This document shows positions 39,755 to 49,076 of a DNA stretch of 64,000 bases, one piece after another. This DNA is from Variovorax sp. HW608. Its GTDB lineage: Bacteria > Pseudomonadota > Gammaproteobacteria > Burkholderiales > Burkholderiaceae_C. Positions within the stretch are counted from its first letter, which is position 1, and each line of letters begins with the position of its first letter. The stretch spans positions 1,736,001 through 1,800,000 of the forward strand of contig NZ_LT607803.1 of NCBI RefSeq assembly GCF_900090195.1. The letters run 5' to 3'. Under the pieces are notes generated by a model. That model was not told where the DNA came from, searched no databases, and saw only the letters and a list, made by a program, of their open reading frames with translations. Made by a program: the position numbers and the translations under genes.

Positions 39755-42700
39755 TTGACACTCAAAACAATAAGGGTAAGAATTTCCGGAGGCAATAAAC
39801 TAGCCAATGCGAACGGTGTCGCCAAAAGCACGTTGACTTTATTCATTGCCTCTCCGATGGCTCGCTCTTCATTTGTCATATTGGGGCGAATGTTTCCATC
39901 TGGACCGTACCATCTTTTGCTATTCAGCATATCATGCGTACCGGCATACGCCTCCGCCAGAATATCTTGGAGGCTACCCGGAGCGTAGTCTCCTAGAAAC
40001 GCGAATTTTCCAACTGTGCCCTGAAATCCGCCAAGCGGACTCCGCCAATCTGGATTGGCTGCTATTAAATCAGGCAAGCTTATGGGGTTGCCCTTTCCGT
40101 CGAAGGCCTTCATTTGCACGCGCCCTTGACTATCAAGCTTTAACGAGCCGTCGGCATTAACTTGACACATTTCATTGGTGCAGAGATTTTCTAAATCCAC
40201 TCGTCCGCCGGCGAGCTTGAAACCGTCTCCATTGGAGCCAATACTTAACCCCGACTTGTTGTCCAAGCAATTGCCCTGTGTATCGCAGACGCCAGGAAAT
40301 TTTTTGGAATCTTCAACCATGGCCTCCCGCATTTGATTCGCGGCCCAGACCAATGATTCACGGGTAATCGCCGCGCCCGCGGCCACGGTTTCTCCACTGG
40401 CTGCGGCAACCAGGATGTTGACTGCGGCTCTATAGTTGCCACCGTCCTTCCACTTGTCATAGGCCTCCTGGTTCTGCGCCATGGTCTGCTGCAAGCTCTC
40501 TGCCTTGCTTGTCAGGGCAGCCCGTTCCGCAGGGTCGGTGCTCGAGGCGACCTGCCGCTCGGTGGCGTTCAGTTCCCTGCGCGCGTCTTCGTAGGCCTTC
40601 GTTTTCTCGTCAGCGTAGGTCTTCACGGCAGCGGGCGCCTGCCGATTGAACTCCTGCATGATCTGCTGTTGCGCAGACAGGTCGTTCATCACCTGTTGCT
40701 CGTTCCAGCGGTTCGCGAGAGCGCCGACGCTATTGGTATCGCCGGTCCTCACGCTCTGATCTCCTGCGATTCCGGAAATGCCAGAGCGTGTCACGCTCTC
40801 CTGGCTTTCATTGATGCCGCTGAGACCGGCGGTCGGCGTGCCGGGTGAGTTGCCGTTCGAGCCGAGGCTCGCACTCCAGCCGCCGCCCGTCTGCACATCG
40901 ACGTTGGCGATGTCGCTGGTCGTGAGGTTCTTGGTGCTGAAGCTGTTCTTTGCTTGATCGATAGCCGCCTGCGTGCTCTCGATCACGCCACCGATGAGGT
41001 TGGTGTTGCCGGCCACATGCACGTTGAAGCCACCGTCCCCCGCCTTGATACCGCTTTGCTCGGTCACGCTGGCGTAGTTGCCGTTGGCGTGCGTGTTGTA
41101 GGCATTGGCGCCGACGTAGCTTTCGCCGTAGCACATGTAGACGCACAGACTCATCGATGCGCCGCCGCCGCTTTGCTTGGCAGAGTTGATGCTCGTGTCC
41201 TGAAGGCTCTGGATGGTGAGGTTTCCGCCAACGAGTGCGTTGACCTGATCGGCCGAGACGACCGCGCCGCGCAGCGTCGTATCGCCTCCACTGATCATGT
41301 TGACCTGATTGCCGGCGGTGATGTGCGTGTTGGTCCAGTAGGTGCCGCTGCCCTGACTGGTCGCCTTACCGGTGTTTGCGCCGGCCTCGAAGGTCATGCC
41401 GTTCTGCGTGCCGCTCGAGAAGCCCAGACCGCCATACCAACCGCTGGAACTGCTGGAACTGCTTCGACTGGTGGTGTTCTGCGCCGCGAGAAGCTCGATC
41501 TTGTTGTCGGCTGCGAGGTTGACGTTGTGGCCAGCACCGACGTTGCTGCCCTGGATGAGGATGTTGCTTTCCGCTCCGGCACCGGTCGCGATGATGTTGA
41601 CATCGCCGCCTGCCTGGAAGCTCGAACCCTTCGCGGTATTCGTGGCTTGATCGCTCGTGCTCTGGCTCCGGCTGCTGCCGGCGGTCACGGTGAACTTGCC
41701 GGCGATGGGGCTCGAAGAGCCGGAGTCCGCTGCCTTGGCATTCGCAGCGGCTTGGGTGTGCATGCCGTTGTAGGCAGCCGCGCCACCAGCAGCCACGCTC
41801 AGCGCCTGCATTCGACCGCTGTCTGTTTGACCTGAAGCCTCGGCAAGATCAGCGACTGTTCTCGCGGCATCCAGAAGCGGCGAACTCACACCAACGCTCA
41901 CACCGCTTTGCCGATACCGTTGCTCGGTATGCGTCTGCGAGGTCTCGCGCGCCTCGGTGATGCGAACGTCCTTCGCGAGGATGTTCACGTCGCCGCCCGG
42001 GGCGACGACATCGCTGCCGACCTGCGAGTAGCGGTTGCCGGCCACGATGTTGACGTTGCCTCCGATGCTGCCGATGGTGCTGCCGGCCGCGCTGGTGCTG
42101 TTGGTGCGGCTGATGCTTTGCTGCTCCTCTTTGCCGAAGGTGATGGCCGAGCCTGACGAGAAGACGCCGCTCTTCTTGATCTCGCTCTGGCCATATCGGC
42201 TCGTGGTCTCCGTCACCGACTCGATGTTGACGTCATGGCCGGCCACCAAGGTCGTGCCCTTGTCGCTGACGACATTGGAGCCCTTCACGCCGATGTCGTT
42301 GCCCGCGACGATGGTGACGGTGCGCCCGCCGATCTCCGAGCCGATGGCCTGTGTGCGATCCACCTGCCGTTCGATGTTGACCGTCTGGCTTTCGAAGGTG
42401 CTCTTGTCCTTGCGGTAGTACCTCTGGTCGAGCGACGAGGTGGACTGGCCGGCTTCGATGTTCACGTCATGGAGCGCAGCGAGCGTGACGTCGCCCTGAA
42501 CGCTGGTGACGTTCGCGGCCCGGGCGTTGATGTCGTTCTTCGCATAGAGGCCGATGTCGCCGTTGGCAAGGATCTGCGTGCCGACCTCCTGCGTGCTGGC
42601 TTCCGCGCGGGAGTTGCCGGGGCCCCAGACTGCCGAGTTGGCGCTGCCCGTGGTGACCGTGCCGAGGTGGATGTCGTGGCCTGCGCTGATGCCGGTCGCT

Positions 42701-45700
42701 CCGCCTTCACCCGTGTTGACGACGCGTGCGGCGACAAGGTTGACGTCATTGCCCGCCGACGCCAGCAACACACCCTCCGGCTTGCTCACATAGATGCCCG
42801 CGACCCGATCGATGAGGGTCGCGCTGCCCTGGCTGATCGCGCCGGGCCTGATCGATGAAGTCGATCCGCTCGATGTGGTCGAGCGCACATTGAGATCACG
42901 CCCGGCTTCGAGGATCGCCACGCTGCCGGCATCGACGGTGCCGCCAACGATGTCGATGTCGTTCCTGGCCTTGAGCCCCACCTTGTCGCCGGACACCTGC
43001 CCGTTGAGCACCCCGATGTTCTCGGCCGTGATGCTCACCGCCTTGCGCCCCGCGATGGTGCCGCTGGTGGTCACGTCGCCCTGCATGTCGAGCTTGAGCT
43101 TGTCCGCGGCGATCAACGCACCGCTGCCGTCGATGTCGCCGGGCTTCACGCGCACATACACCTGCGGCACGAGCACGCGCTGGGTGCTGCCGTCGGGCAG
43201 CGTCACGCGCTGCTCCACGAGCCACACGATGTCGCTGGTGAGCTGCGCCATCTGGGCGTCGGCGAGCGCGATGCCCGGTGTGAGGTGGTATTGCTGCGCG
43301 AAGGCGACACCGGCATCCATAAGGGCCGCGTACTGCGCCTCGTCGGAGGTGTAGCCGTCCAGGTAGCGGTAGCCGGTGAGCTGCGCGATCTGCTCGCGGA
43401 TGAGCTTCTGCTCGTAGAAGCCGTCGCCCAGCCGCTTGAGGGTGTTGTTCGGGTCGAGGCCGAGGTTGTTCAGCAGGTAGTCGCTGCCGAGCCAGTTGCG
43501 GTAGTTGGCGAAGCGCGGATCGGTCTCGATGAGATAGCGGCCGCCGTCGACGGTGCGAAAGAGGCTCGCGGTGGGGATGCCAAGGCTCGGCAGGCTGGTG
43601 CGGGCGGCCAGTGAGGGGTCGCCGCTGGACTGCACCTGGATGATGGGGTTGACTGGTGCGCCGGCGCCGGTTGCGTTGACGTCCGGGGCGTTCTGCCCGG
43701 GTGCGCGATCTTCCGTGCGCGCTGCGCTGTCGACGCTGCCGAGGTTGCCTTGTTTTCGTGCCGCCGCGAGCGTGACGGTGACCGGCACCACCTGGTCATA
43801 GCCGCCGATGTTGAAGACACGGCCATCCGGCGAGGGCGTGCTCACGGTCATGGTGCCGTTGCGCGTGGCGGTGCCGGCGATCTCCAGGTTGATGTTCCGG
43901 ATGTTGTCCCCGGTCCCCGTGAGATCGCTGCCGGCGAGGATCTGGCTCATGTCGTTGGTGCCGCTGCCGACGGCGAGCTTCATCGAACCACCGGCGACGA
44001 TGCGGCCCGGGGCGGAGCTCTCCAGTACCGGCCTGGTACCGCTGGTCGTGTACTCGTAGACGGTGTAGGCGATGTTGAAGTGGCCGATAACATGGTCGAT
44101 GAAGGCCCGGGTCGCGACATCGAGATTGCCGTGGGCCTGCAGGTAGGTCTGCCACCGGGCTTCTTCCTCCCCGGTCAGGGACTGGCCGAGCTTGCCGGGG
44201 AAGTCGGGGGGCAGGTCGAAGGGCGGCGGCGTGACGCCGAAGGTGGACCAGATCGGATCGTCGGCCGCGTACCACTGGCCCGGTAACTCGACGGTTTCGC
44301 TCTGATCGATCGAGATGGGGCGCTCGGCCCTCAGCGTGACGCTGTTCCAGGGCGGGTTCTTGTAGTAGTAGGCGAAGCGGTCCAGCGGGTACGCGGCGGA
44401 CGGAATGACGATGCCGTAGCTGTTGCTGACCGAGGTGTAGCTGCCCGGCGGCAGCACGTCGTCCGTGGCGACGAAGGTCGGCCAGAAAAAATCGCCGAGT
44501 GCCGTGTACACGAAGACGAGCTGGCTCTTGTCGTAGTGCGTGTCGTCGCCGAAGACGGAATATTCCCTGACCCGATCGCTCGTGGGCAGGTTCTCCATGC
44601 GCCAGGTGACGCCGCCATTGGTGTTGTTCAGCAGGTCCGCCGCGATCTCCATGTTGCCGATGGACTCGATGGTGGCCGCGTGGTTGTTGAGGGTGCCCAT
44701 CGTGCCGATGGCGTGGCCTTCGGCGTCGAGGCTGCCGCCGACGAAGAGATCGCCGCCGCTGAGGATCAGCGCGCCGTCGCGGTTGTCGAGCGAGGCGGTG
44801 CCGATGTCGAGGCGCTTGCGCCCGGCGATGGTGCCGGCGCTGGTCGCGCCATCGACGGTTTCGGCCTCGTTGACGAGCGCGCCGCCGCCGAGCGAGAGTC
44901 GATCGCCGTAGATGCGGCCGGTACCGAGGTTGTGGATCGACGCGGCATCGATGCGCGTGCTTTCGCCGTCGATGACGCCGCGGTTGGTCACGGTGCCGGT
45001 GGCGGCAACTGCGGTGGTCTTGCCCTGGATGACGCCGTCGGCGGTGTTGTCGATGTCGCGGGATGCAATTCGCAGCGCGTTGCCCGCCGCGAGCTGGCCT
45101 GCGTTCTGGAGATCGCCGCTGGTCGTGATGCTCAGGTCGTGGTCGGCGACGATGGTGCCGCCCGCGTTGACGACCTGAAGACCCGAGAGGGTCGCGCCGC
45201 TCTCTACGATGCGCAGGTCGTGCTGCGAGGAAATCGTGCCCGAAGTGTTGTCGATGCTCCCAGCCTTGAGATCGACATCCCCCTTGGCCGCGATGGTGCC
45301 GCCGCTCCTGTTGCTTATCGCGCCGCTGACAGTCGCGCCGAGGCTTCCCGCGCTGCCGATGCTGCCGGCGTCGTTGTTCAGCCTGGCGGCCTGGATGCCG
45401 GCGTGGGTGCCGGCGCTGATGAGGCCGGACTGGTTGTCCAGCAGGCCCGCGACGCTGAGATCGAGGCTGGCCGCCTTGGTCGCGAAGAGCTTGCCGCCCT
45501 TGTTGACGAGCGCACCGGCCGATACGCTCGCCGCGCCGTTGCTCGCGATGGTCCCGCCCGTGTTGTCGAGGGTGCCCGCAACCGCGATGCGCGCGTTGTC
45601 CGCGCCGGTCTGGAGGATCTCCCCGCCTTGGACGTTAGCGAGATTGGCGACGTTGACATCCAGCGTGCCGGCGCTGATATGGCCATCCTGGTTCCTCAGG

Positions 45701-47955
45701 GCCTGGCCAGACTGGACGGTCGCGGTGACGGTGAGCGTGCCGGCCGTTTCGAGGGTGACGGCGTCGGTGGTGATGTCGCCTTGCGTCGCGGTGAGCGCCA
45801 GGTTGGCCGCAGCGATGTTGCCCGCGGAGAGATCGACGCTGGAACCTGTCAATGTGGCATTGCCCGCCGCGACGGTGGTCCCGTTGGCGCTCAGGGCACC
45901 GCTGGTTGCAATGTGCAGATCGCCCGTCGTGCCGAGACTGCCATCGGTTTGCACCCCCGCGCCGAGCACGCCGGTATGGCCTGATGTGAGCGTGGCCGCC
46001 GTGACCGTGGTGCCGCCGCCGGCCGTGATGCTGCCGTCGTTGACCAGCGCGCCGCTCACGTTCACGGATGCACTCTCGCCGCCGCGCAGCTTGCCGCTCG
46101 TGAAGAGGCTGGACGCCCGCACCGACAAGTAGGTGGCTGCGCTGATCGTGCCGGTGTTGCTGAGGTGACCCGTCGTCGTGACCTGCGCTGCGCCCTGGGC
46201 CGATCGAATGCTGCCTTGGGCGTTGTCCACCGTTTGGGCCGATAGCTGGAGATCGCGATTGGCGATGAAGGTGCCCGCGGTGTTGTCGATGGAATTCGCC
46301 GAGGCTGTCAACGCGCCGGGGGCCGAGACGGTGCCCCGGGAGTTGTCGAGTTGTCCTCCCGCGTTCAGGATGACATCGCCCGCGCTGGTGATCTTGCCAT
46401 CGACGTTGAGCAGGTCGCCACCCGAGGTGATGTCGACCTTGCCGGCATTGAGCGTGCCGCCCGTATTGTCGAACTGCCCCACGTCTGCGTGGAAGCTGCG
46501 GGTGATGTTCAGGGTGCCTGCGGCGTTGCTGAAGCCCGGCCCGGACACACTCAGGTCCGCGACATTGATCGTGCCCGCGGCGTTGTTGATCTGCGGCGTT
46601 TGCAGCGTGATGGGGCCACCCGCATGGATGCGCCCGCCGTCGTTGAGAATCGCGCCGCTTGCGCTCAGGGTGCCGGGTTGCGCAGGTTCGCTGGCAATCG
46701 ACGGGGGGACACCACCACCATTCGTGCCGGTGCTGCCGGTGTCGGAAGACGGGCCGCCATTCCCTGGTCCGCTGCCACCAGTGCCGCCCTCGGGGCTTTC
46801 GCTCGCGTTCCCGCTGCCTTCCGTGGAACCGGTGCTGCCGCTTGACCCGCTGCTCAACGGCTCTGCGCCAACGACCCCGCCCTGCGTGTTGCTCAATATC
46901 GGCGCCGTCAATGTCAGGCCCGCCGTGCCGGTCTGGCGGATCGTCCCGCCGCGGTTGTCGATGTCCGAGGCGCTCGCGAGTTCGATGCGCGGGCCTTCGA
47001 TCGTGCCGGTGTTCTCGAGCCGCCCGGCAGCGGTGATGACGAGGCCACCCACACCGGCGCCGATGTTGCCGGCGTTGCGCACGCCCAGGCCCGCTTCATT
47101 GCCAACCAGGACGATCTTGTTGGCGTACATGCCGCCAAGGGCTGCGACATCGAGCGCAAAGGCGGGGGCGGGACCTGCGCCTGCGATCGGCGTGATGGCC
47201 GCGTCATCCACACCGATCTGGTTCGCACCCGTGACGACCTTGAGGTCCTTGGCCCAGATCTCGGCGTTGACCTGCATCGCCCGCGCATAGATGGCGGCGT
47301 AGTCGGTCTGGCTCAGGTCGAGTCCCTTGCCGTCGATGCTGATGGTGCCGCCGCTGACGCGGTAGCCGTCCAGGCCGCCGAACGCATTGAGTTGCGGTAC
47401 GCCCGTGGTCAGCGTGGCGCGGCTCGCATTGAGGAAGCCCGCCCCATCGACCAGGATGCCGGCGGAGTTGGCGACGATGACTTCGGCGCGCTGTCCCGCA
47501 ACCTCGATGTAGCCGCGCAACTGGCTCGGATTGCCGGAGTTGATTTCGTTGAGGATGACGCGCGCCGGGCCGGTGGCGAGATAGGGGTTGCCCTGCACGT
47601 AGCCGCCGAGCTGGGTCTGGACGTTGGTGCGGCTGTTGTTGAGGATCGCGCCGTTTGCCTGCACGTCGAAGCGGCTGTAGACGTTGCGCGAGACGCCCGC
47701 GGCGCTGGGCGTCTGGATGTTGACGAGCGGGACGCCGTTGGGCGCGGCAAGGATGATGGGGCGCTGGTTGCCGGCGACGTTGGGGGCGCCGATGATCTGC
47801 GCCGGCGCGGCTGCTGCACCGAGCAGCGCCGCGAGGGCGACACCGAGTCCCGAACGGCGAGTGTGGTCTCTTCCCGCGCTGCGTGCGGTTTCCTGCACGA
47901 CCATGCGCATGCCGCGCGCAGCGTTGAAGACGATGCGATGAAGATCCTTGTTCAT
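39751..47955 (-). CDS. FhaB/CdiA-like filamentous hemagglutinin, TPS exoprotein
   Basis: 2,734 residues from ATG 47955, supported by GGGAGAAG and by MNKDLHRIVFNAARGMRMVV, the extended signal peptide (ESPR) motif; the signal ends near APAQIIGAP at about residue 52. The TPS/hemagglutination domain follows to ~190. Residues ~200-1,150 hold many N-T-x-G-x-I/L beta-helix repeats. ~1,600-2,300 hold the second hemagglutinin repeat type (AGxDVNI and the like). The last ~220 residues are distinct and poorer in GC, with PGVCDTQGNCLDN, YAGTHDMLNSKRWYGPDGNI and a hydrophobic end, ATPFALASLLPPEILTLIVL. No VENN motif was found. It is exported by the TpsB at 49077-50813 and is coupled to lipoprotein 1. Confidence 0.92.
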   Translation of the reverse strand: MNKDLHRIVFNAARGMRMVVQETARSAGRDHTRRSGLGVALAALLGAAAAPAQIIGAPNVAGNQRPIILAAPNGVPLVNIQTPSAAGVSRNVYSRFDVQANGAILNNSRTNVQTQLGGYVQGNPYLATGPARVILNEINSGNPSQLRGYIEVAGQRAEVIVANSAGILVDGAGFLNASRATLTTGVPQLNAFGGLDGYRVSGGTISIDGKGLDLSQTDYAAIYARAMQVNAEIWAKDLKVVTGANQIGVDDAAITPIAGAGPAPAFALDVAALGGMYANKIVLVGNEAGLGVRNAGNIGAGVGGLVITAAGRLENTGTIEGPRIELASASDIDNRGGTIRQTGTAGLTLTAPILSNTQGGVVGAEPLSSGSSGSTGSTEGSGNASESPEGGTGGSGPGNGGPSSDTGSTGTNGGGVPPSIASEPAQPGTLSASGAILNDGGRIHAGGPITLQTPQINNAAGTINVADLSVSGPGFSNAAGTLNITRSFHADVGQFDNTGGTLNAGKVDITSGGDLLNVDGKITSAGDVILNAGGQLDNSRGTVSAPGALTASANSIDNTAGTFIANRDLQLSAQTVDNAQGSIRSAQGAAQVTTTGHLSNTGTISAATYLSVRASSLFTSGKLRGGESASVNVSGALVNDGSITAGGGTTVTAATLTSGHTGVLGAGVQTDGSLGTTGDLHIATSGALSANGTTVAAGNATLTGSSVDLSAGNIAAANLALTATQGDITTDAVTLETAGTLTVTATVQSGQALRNQDGHISAGTLDVNVANLANVQGGEILQTGADNARIAVAGTLDNTGGTIASNGAASVSAGALVNKGGKLFATKAASLDLSVAGLLDNQSGLISAGTHAGIQAARLNNDAGSIGSAGSLGATVSGAISNRSGGTIAAKGDVDLKAGSIDNTSGTISSQHDLRIVESGATLSGLQVVNAGGTIVADHDLSITTSGDLQNAGQLAAGNALRIASRDIDNTADGVIQGKTTAVAATGTVTNRGVIDGESTRIDAASIHNLGTGRIYGDRLSLGGGALVNEAETVDGATSAGTIAGRKRLDIGTASLDNRDGALILSGGDLFVGGSLDAEGHAIGTMGTLNNHAATIESIGNMEIAADLLNNTNGGVTWRMENLPTSDRVREYSVFGDDTHYDKSQLVFVYTALGDFFWPTFVATDDVLPPGSYTSVSNSYGIVIPSAAYPLDRFAYYYKNPPWNSVTLRAERPISIDQSETVELPGQWYAADDPIWSTFGVTPPPFDLPPDFPGKLGQSLTGEEEARWQTYLQAHGNLDVATRAFIDHVIGHFNIAYTVYEYTTSGTRPVLESSAPGRIVAGGSMKLAVGSGTNDMSQILAGSDLTGTGDNIRNINLEIAGTATRNGTMTVSTPSPDGRVFNIGGYDQVVPVTVTLAAARKQGNLGSVDSAARTEDRAPGQNAPDVNATGAGAPVNPIIQVQSSGDPSLAARTSLPSLGIPTASLFRTVDGGRYLIETDPRFANYRNWLGSDYLLNNLGLDPNNTLKRLGDGFYEQKLIREQIAQLTGYRYLDGYTSDEAQYAALMDAGVAFAQQYHLTPGIALADAQMAQLTSDIVWLVEQRVTLPDGSTQRVLVPQVYVRVKPGDIDGSGALIAADKLKLDMQGDVTTSGTIAGRKAVSITAENIGVLNGQVSGDKVGLKARNDIDIVGGTVDAGSVAILEAGRDLNVRSTTSSGSTSSIRPGAISQGSATLIDRVAGIYVSKPEGVLLASAGNDVNLVAARVVNTGEGGATGISAGHDIHLGTVTTGSANSAVWGPGNSRAEASTQEVGTQILANGDIGLYAKNDINARAANVTSVQGDVTLAALHDVNIEAGQSTSSLDQRYYRKDKSTFESQTVNIERQVDRTQAIGSEIGGRTVTIVAGNDIGVKGSNVVSDKGTTLVAGHDVNIESVTETTSRYGQSEIKKSGVFSSGSAITFGKEEQQSISRTNSTSAAGSTIGSIGGNVNIVAGNRYSQVGSDVVAPGGDVNILAKDVRITEARETSQTHTEQRYRQSGVSVGVSSPLLDAARTVADLAEASGQTDSGRMQALSVAAGGAAAYNGMHTQAAANAKAADSGSSSPIAGKFTVTAGSSRSQSTSDQATNTAKGSSFQAGGDVNIIATGAGAESNILIQGSNVGAGHNVNLAADNKIELLAAQNTTSRSSSSSSSGWYGGLGFSSGTQNGMTFEAGANTGKATSQGSGTYWTNTHITAGNQVNMISGGDTTLRGAVVSADQVNALVGGNLTIQSLQDTSINSAKQSGGGASMSLCVYMCYGESYVGANAYNTHANGNYASVTEQSGIKAGDGGFNVHVAGNTNLIGGVIESTQAAIDQAKNSFSTKNLTTSDIANVDVQTGGGWSASLGSNGNSPGTPTAGLSGINESQESVTRSGISGIAGDQSVRTGDTNSVGALANRWNEQQVMNDLSAQQQIMQEFNRQAPAAVKTYADEKTKAYEDARRELNATERQVASSTDPAERAALTSKAESLQQTMAQNQEAYDKWKDGGNYRAAVNILVAAASGETVAAGAAITRESLVWAANQMREAMVEDSKKFPGVCDTQGNCLDNKSGLSIGSNGDGFKLAGGRVDLENLCTNEMCQVNADGSLKLDSQGRVQMKAFDGKGNPISLPDLIAANPDWRSPLGGFQGTVGKFAFLGDYAPGSLQDILAEAYAGTHDMLNSKRWYGPDGNIRPNMTNEERAIGEAMNKVNVLLATPFALASLLPPEILTLIVLSVK

Positions 47956-48056
47956 TTCTTCTCCCTTGAGGCAGGCAGCCCCGGCGTCGCGCGGCAAGCG
48001 GTGCTTCGTGACAGCGCCCCGCGCGCCCATGGGGCTGGAGGCGCAGACTCAGCCCT

Positions 48057-49025
48057 CTATTGCTCCTTGCGGAGGTAGTTGGTGAGCAGATGGAGGTTCG
48101 GCGTCTTCACGTGGAAAGCGAAGGTTCGGAAGTAGCCGTTCTGCGGATAGATGCCGGCCGCAGTCAACACAACTCCCGCGAGTCCCGCGAAGGGCAACGA
48201 GGTGTCGAGCGTGCAGGCCCTCTCCGAACCGGTGGCCGCGTTGACTGCGGTCATCGCCAGATAGAACATGTTCTTGGCGGTGCCCGGTTCCACCTGCACC
48301 GCGGCGCCCGACAGGCTGCAGACACCCAGCTGGGGACCGGAAGTCGTGCCGGAGAGCACCCCGTTCGCGTCGAACTCGAGGGACATGTTGTAGCGGGTGG
48401 CGTCAGCGACGGACCACTTGCCCTGCAGGTTCGCCAGCGTGATGGCCAGTGCGTTGGCCTGGCTGTACTTCAGCGGTCCCCACGCAGACGATGCTCCGCC
48501 ATCCTCCGAATAGGTCCCTTGCATGGAGGTCCTGGAGGTGAAGGTGCCCGAGCCCGTGACGGTCTTCGAGGTTATGTGGAGTGAGCGCGTCTCGGGGTTG
48601 AAGGACCAGTCGGTGCCATTGACCGTGATGGATCCCCATGTCCAATCCAGAAGATCCTTGCGAGCCAGCTGTCCTGCCGCAGTGATGAAGGTATGGCCAA
48701 AGAAGGACTCGTAGATTCCTTCCGATGCGGACCCCACATCGGCGGTCGAACCCTTCTGTGGATCGGACAGCGATGGAGCCGGCTCGCTGCCTGCGACCGG
48801 CGCATACCGGTCGGTCGGTGTCGTTTCGGGCGTCGTCTCCGGCGTCGGCGCCGGACTCGACGTATCCGTTTCGGGCACCTTGGACTCCGTTTGCGTCTGC
48901 GAATCGCTGTTGCCTGCCGGGACAAGGGTGATGGGGAAGCCACCCCCACCCCCGCCACAGCCCTGCAATGCCGCCAACGCCGCCGCAAAGGCCAGTAGCC
49001 TGAAAGTCGATTTTCTCTTTGTCAT
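48057..49025 (-). CDS. lipoprotein between TpsB and TpsA genes
   Basis: 322-residue lipoprotein: signal RKSTFRLLAFAAALAALQGC (Cys23), then a poly-Gly tether and a long Thr/Pro/Glu-rich linker to about residue 90. The remainder looks like a beta-rich globular domain, with GIYESFFGHTFITAAGQLARK, GKWSVADATRYNMSLEFD and C...C pairs that may be disulphides. I do not recognise the family. Its position between the transporter and exoprotein genes, all on one strand with 51- and 101-bp gaps, suggests that it helps secretion or surface display. It is not similar to the four downstream lipoproteins. Confidence 0.83.
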   Translation of the reverse strand: MTKRKSTFRLLAFAAALAALQGCGGGGGGFPITLVPAGNSDSQTQTESKVPETDTSSPAPTPETTPETTPTDRYAPVAGSEPAPSLSDPQKGSTADVGSASEGIYESFFGHTFITAAGQLARKDLLDWTWGSITVNGTDWSFNPETRSLHITSKTVTGSGTFTSRTSMQGTYSEDGGASSAWGPLKYSQANALAITLANLQGKWSVADATRYNMSLEFDANGVLSGTTSGPQLGVCSLSGAAVQVEPGTAKNMFYLAMTAVNAATGSERACTLDTSLPFAGLAGVVLTAAGIYPQNGYFRTFAFHVKTPNLHLLTNYLRKEQ

Positions 49026-49076
49026 ATCTCTCCCTTTGGTTGATGAAAAAGTGCGTCAGGGCGCCCCCGTCATTCC

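Noticed and set aside
40150..40200. DLENLCTNEMC in the exoprotein as a VENN-type pretoxin boundary
   Set aside because: Only the EN is shared and the flanking pattern does not fit the known pretoxin domain.
40900..47000. Short repeated DNA segments suggesting a CRISPR or satellite array
   Set aside because: They are the coding repeats of the FhaB-like beta-helix (N-T-x-G-x-I patterns), degenerate at DNA level and without constant spacers.
47956..48030. Longer N-terminus of the exoprotein, from position 48030
   Set aside because: The extra 25 residues precede the ESPR motif, which defines the natural start at 47955 with a good ribosome binding site.
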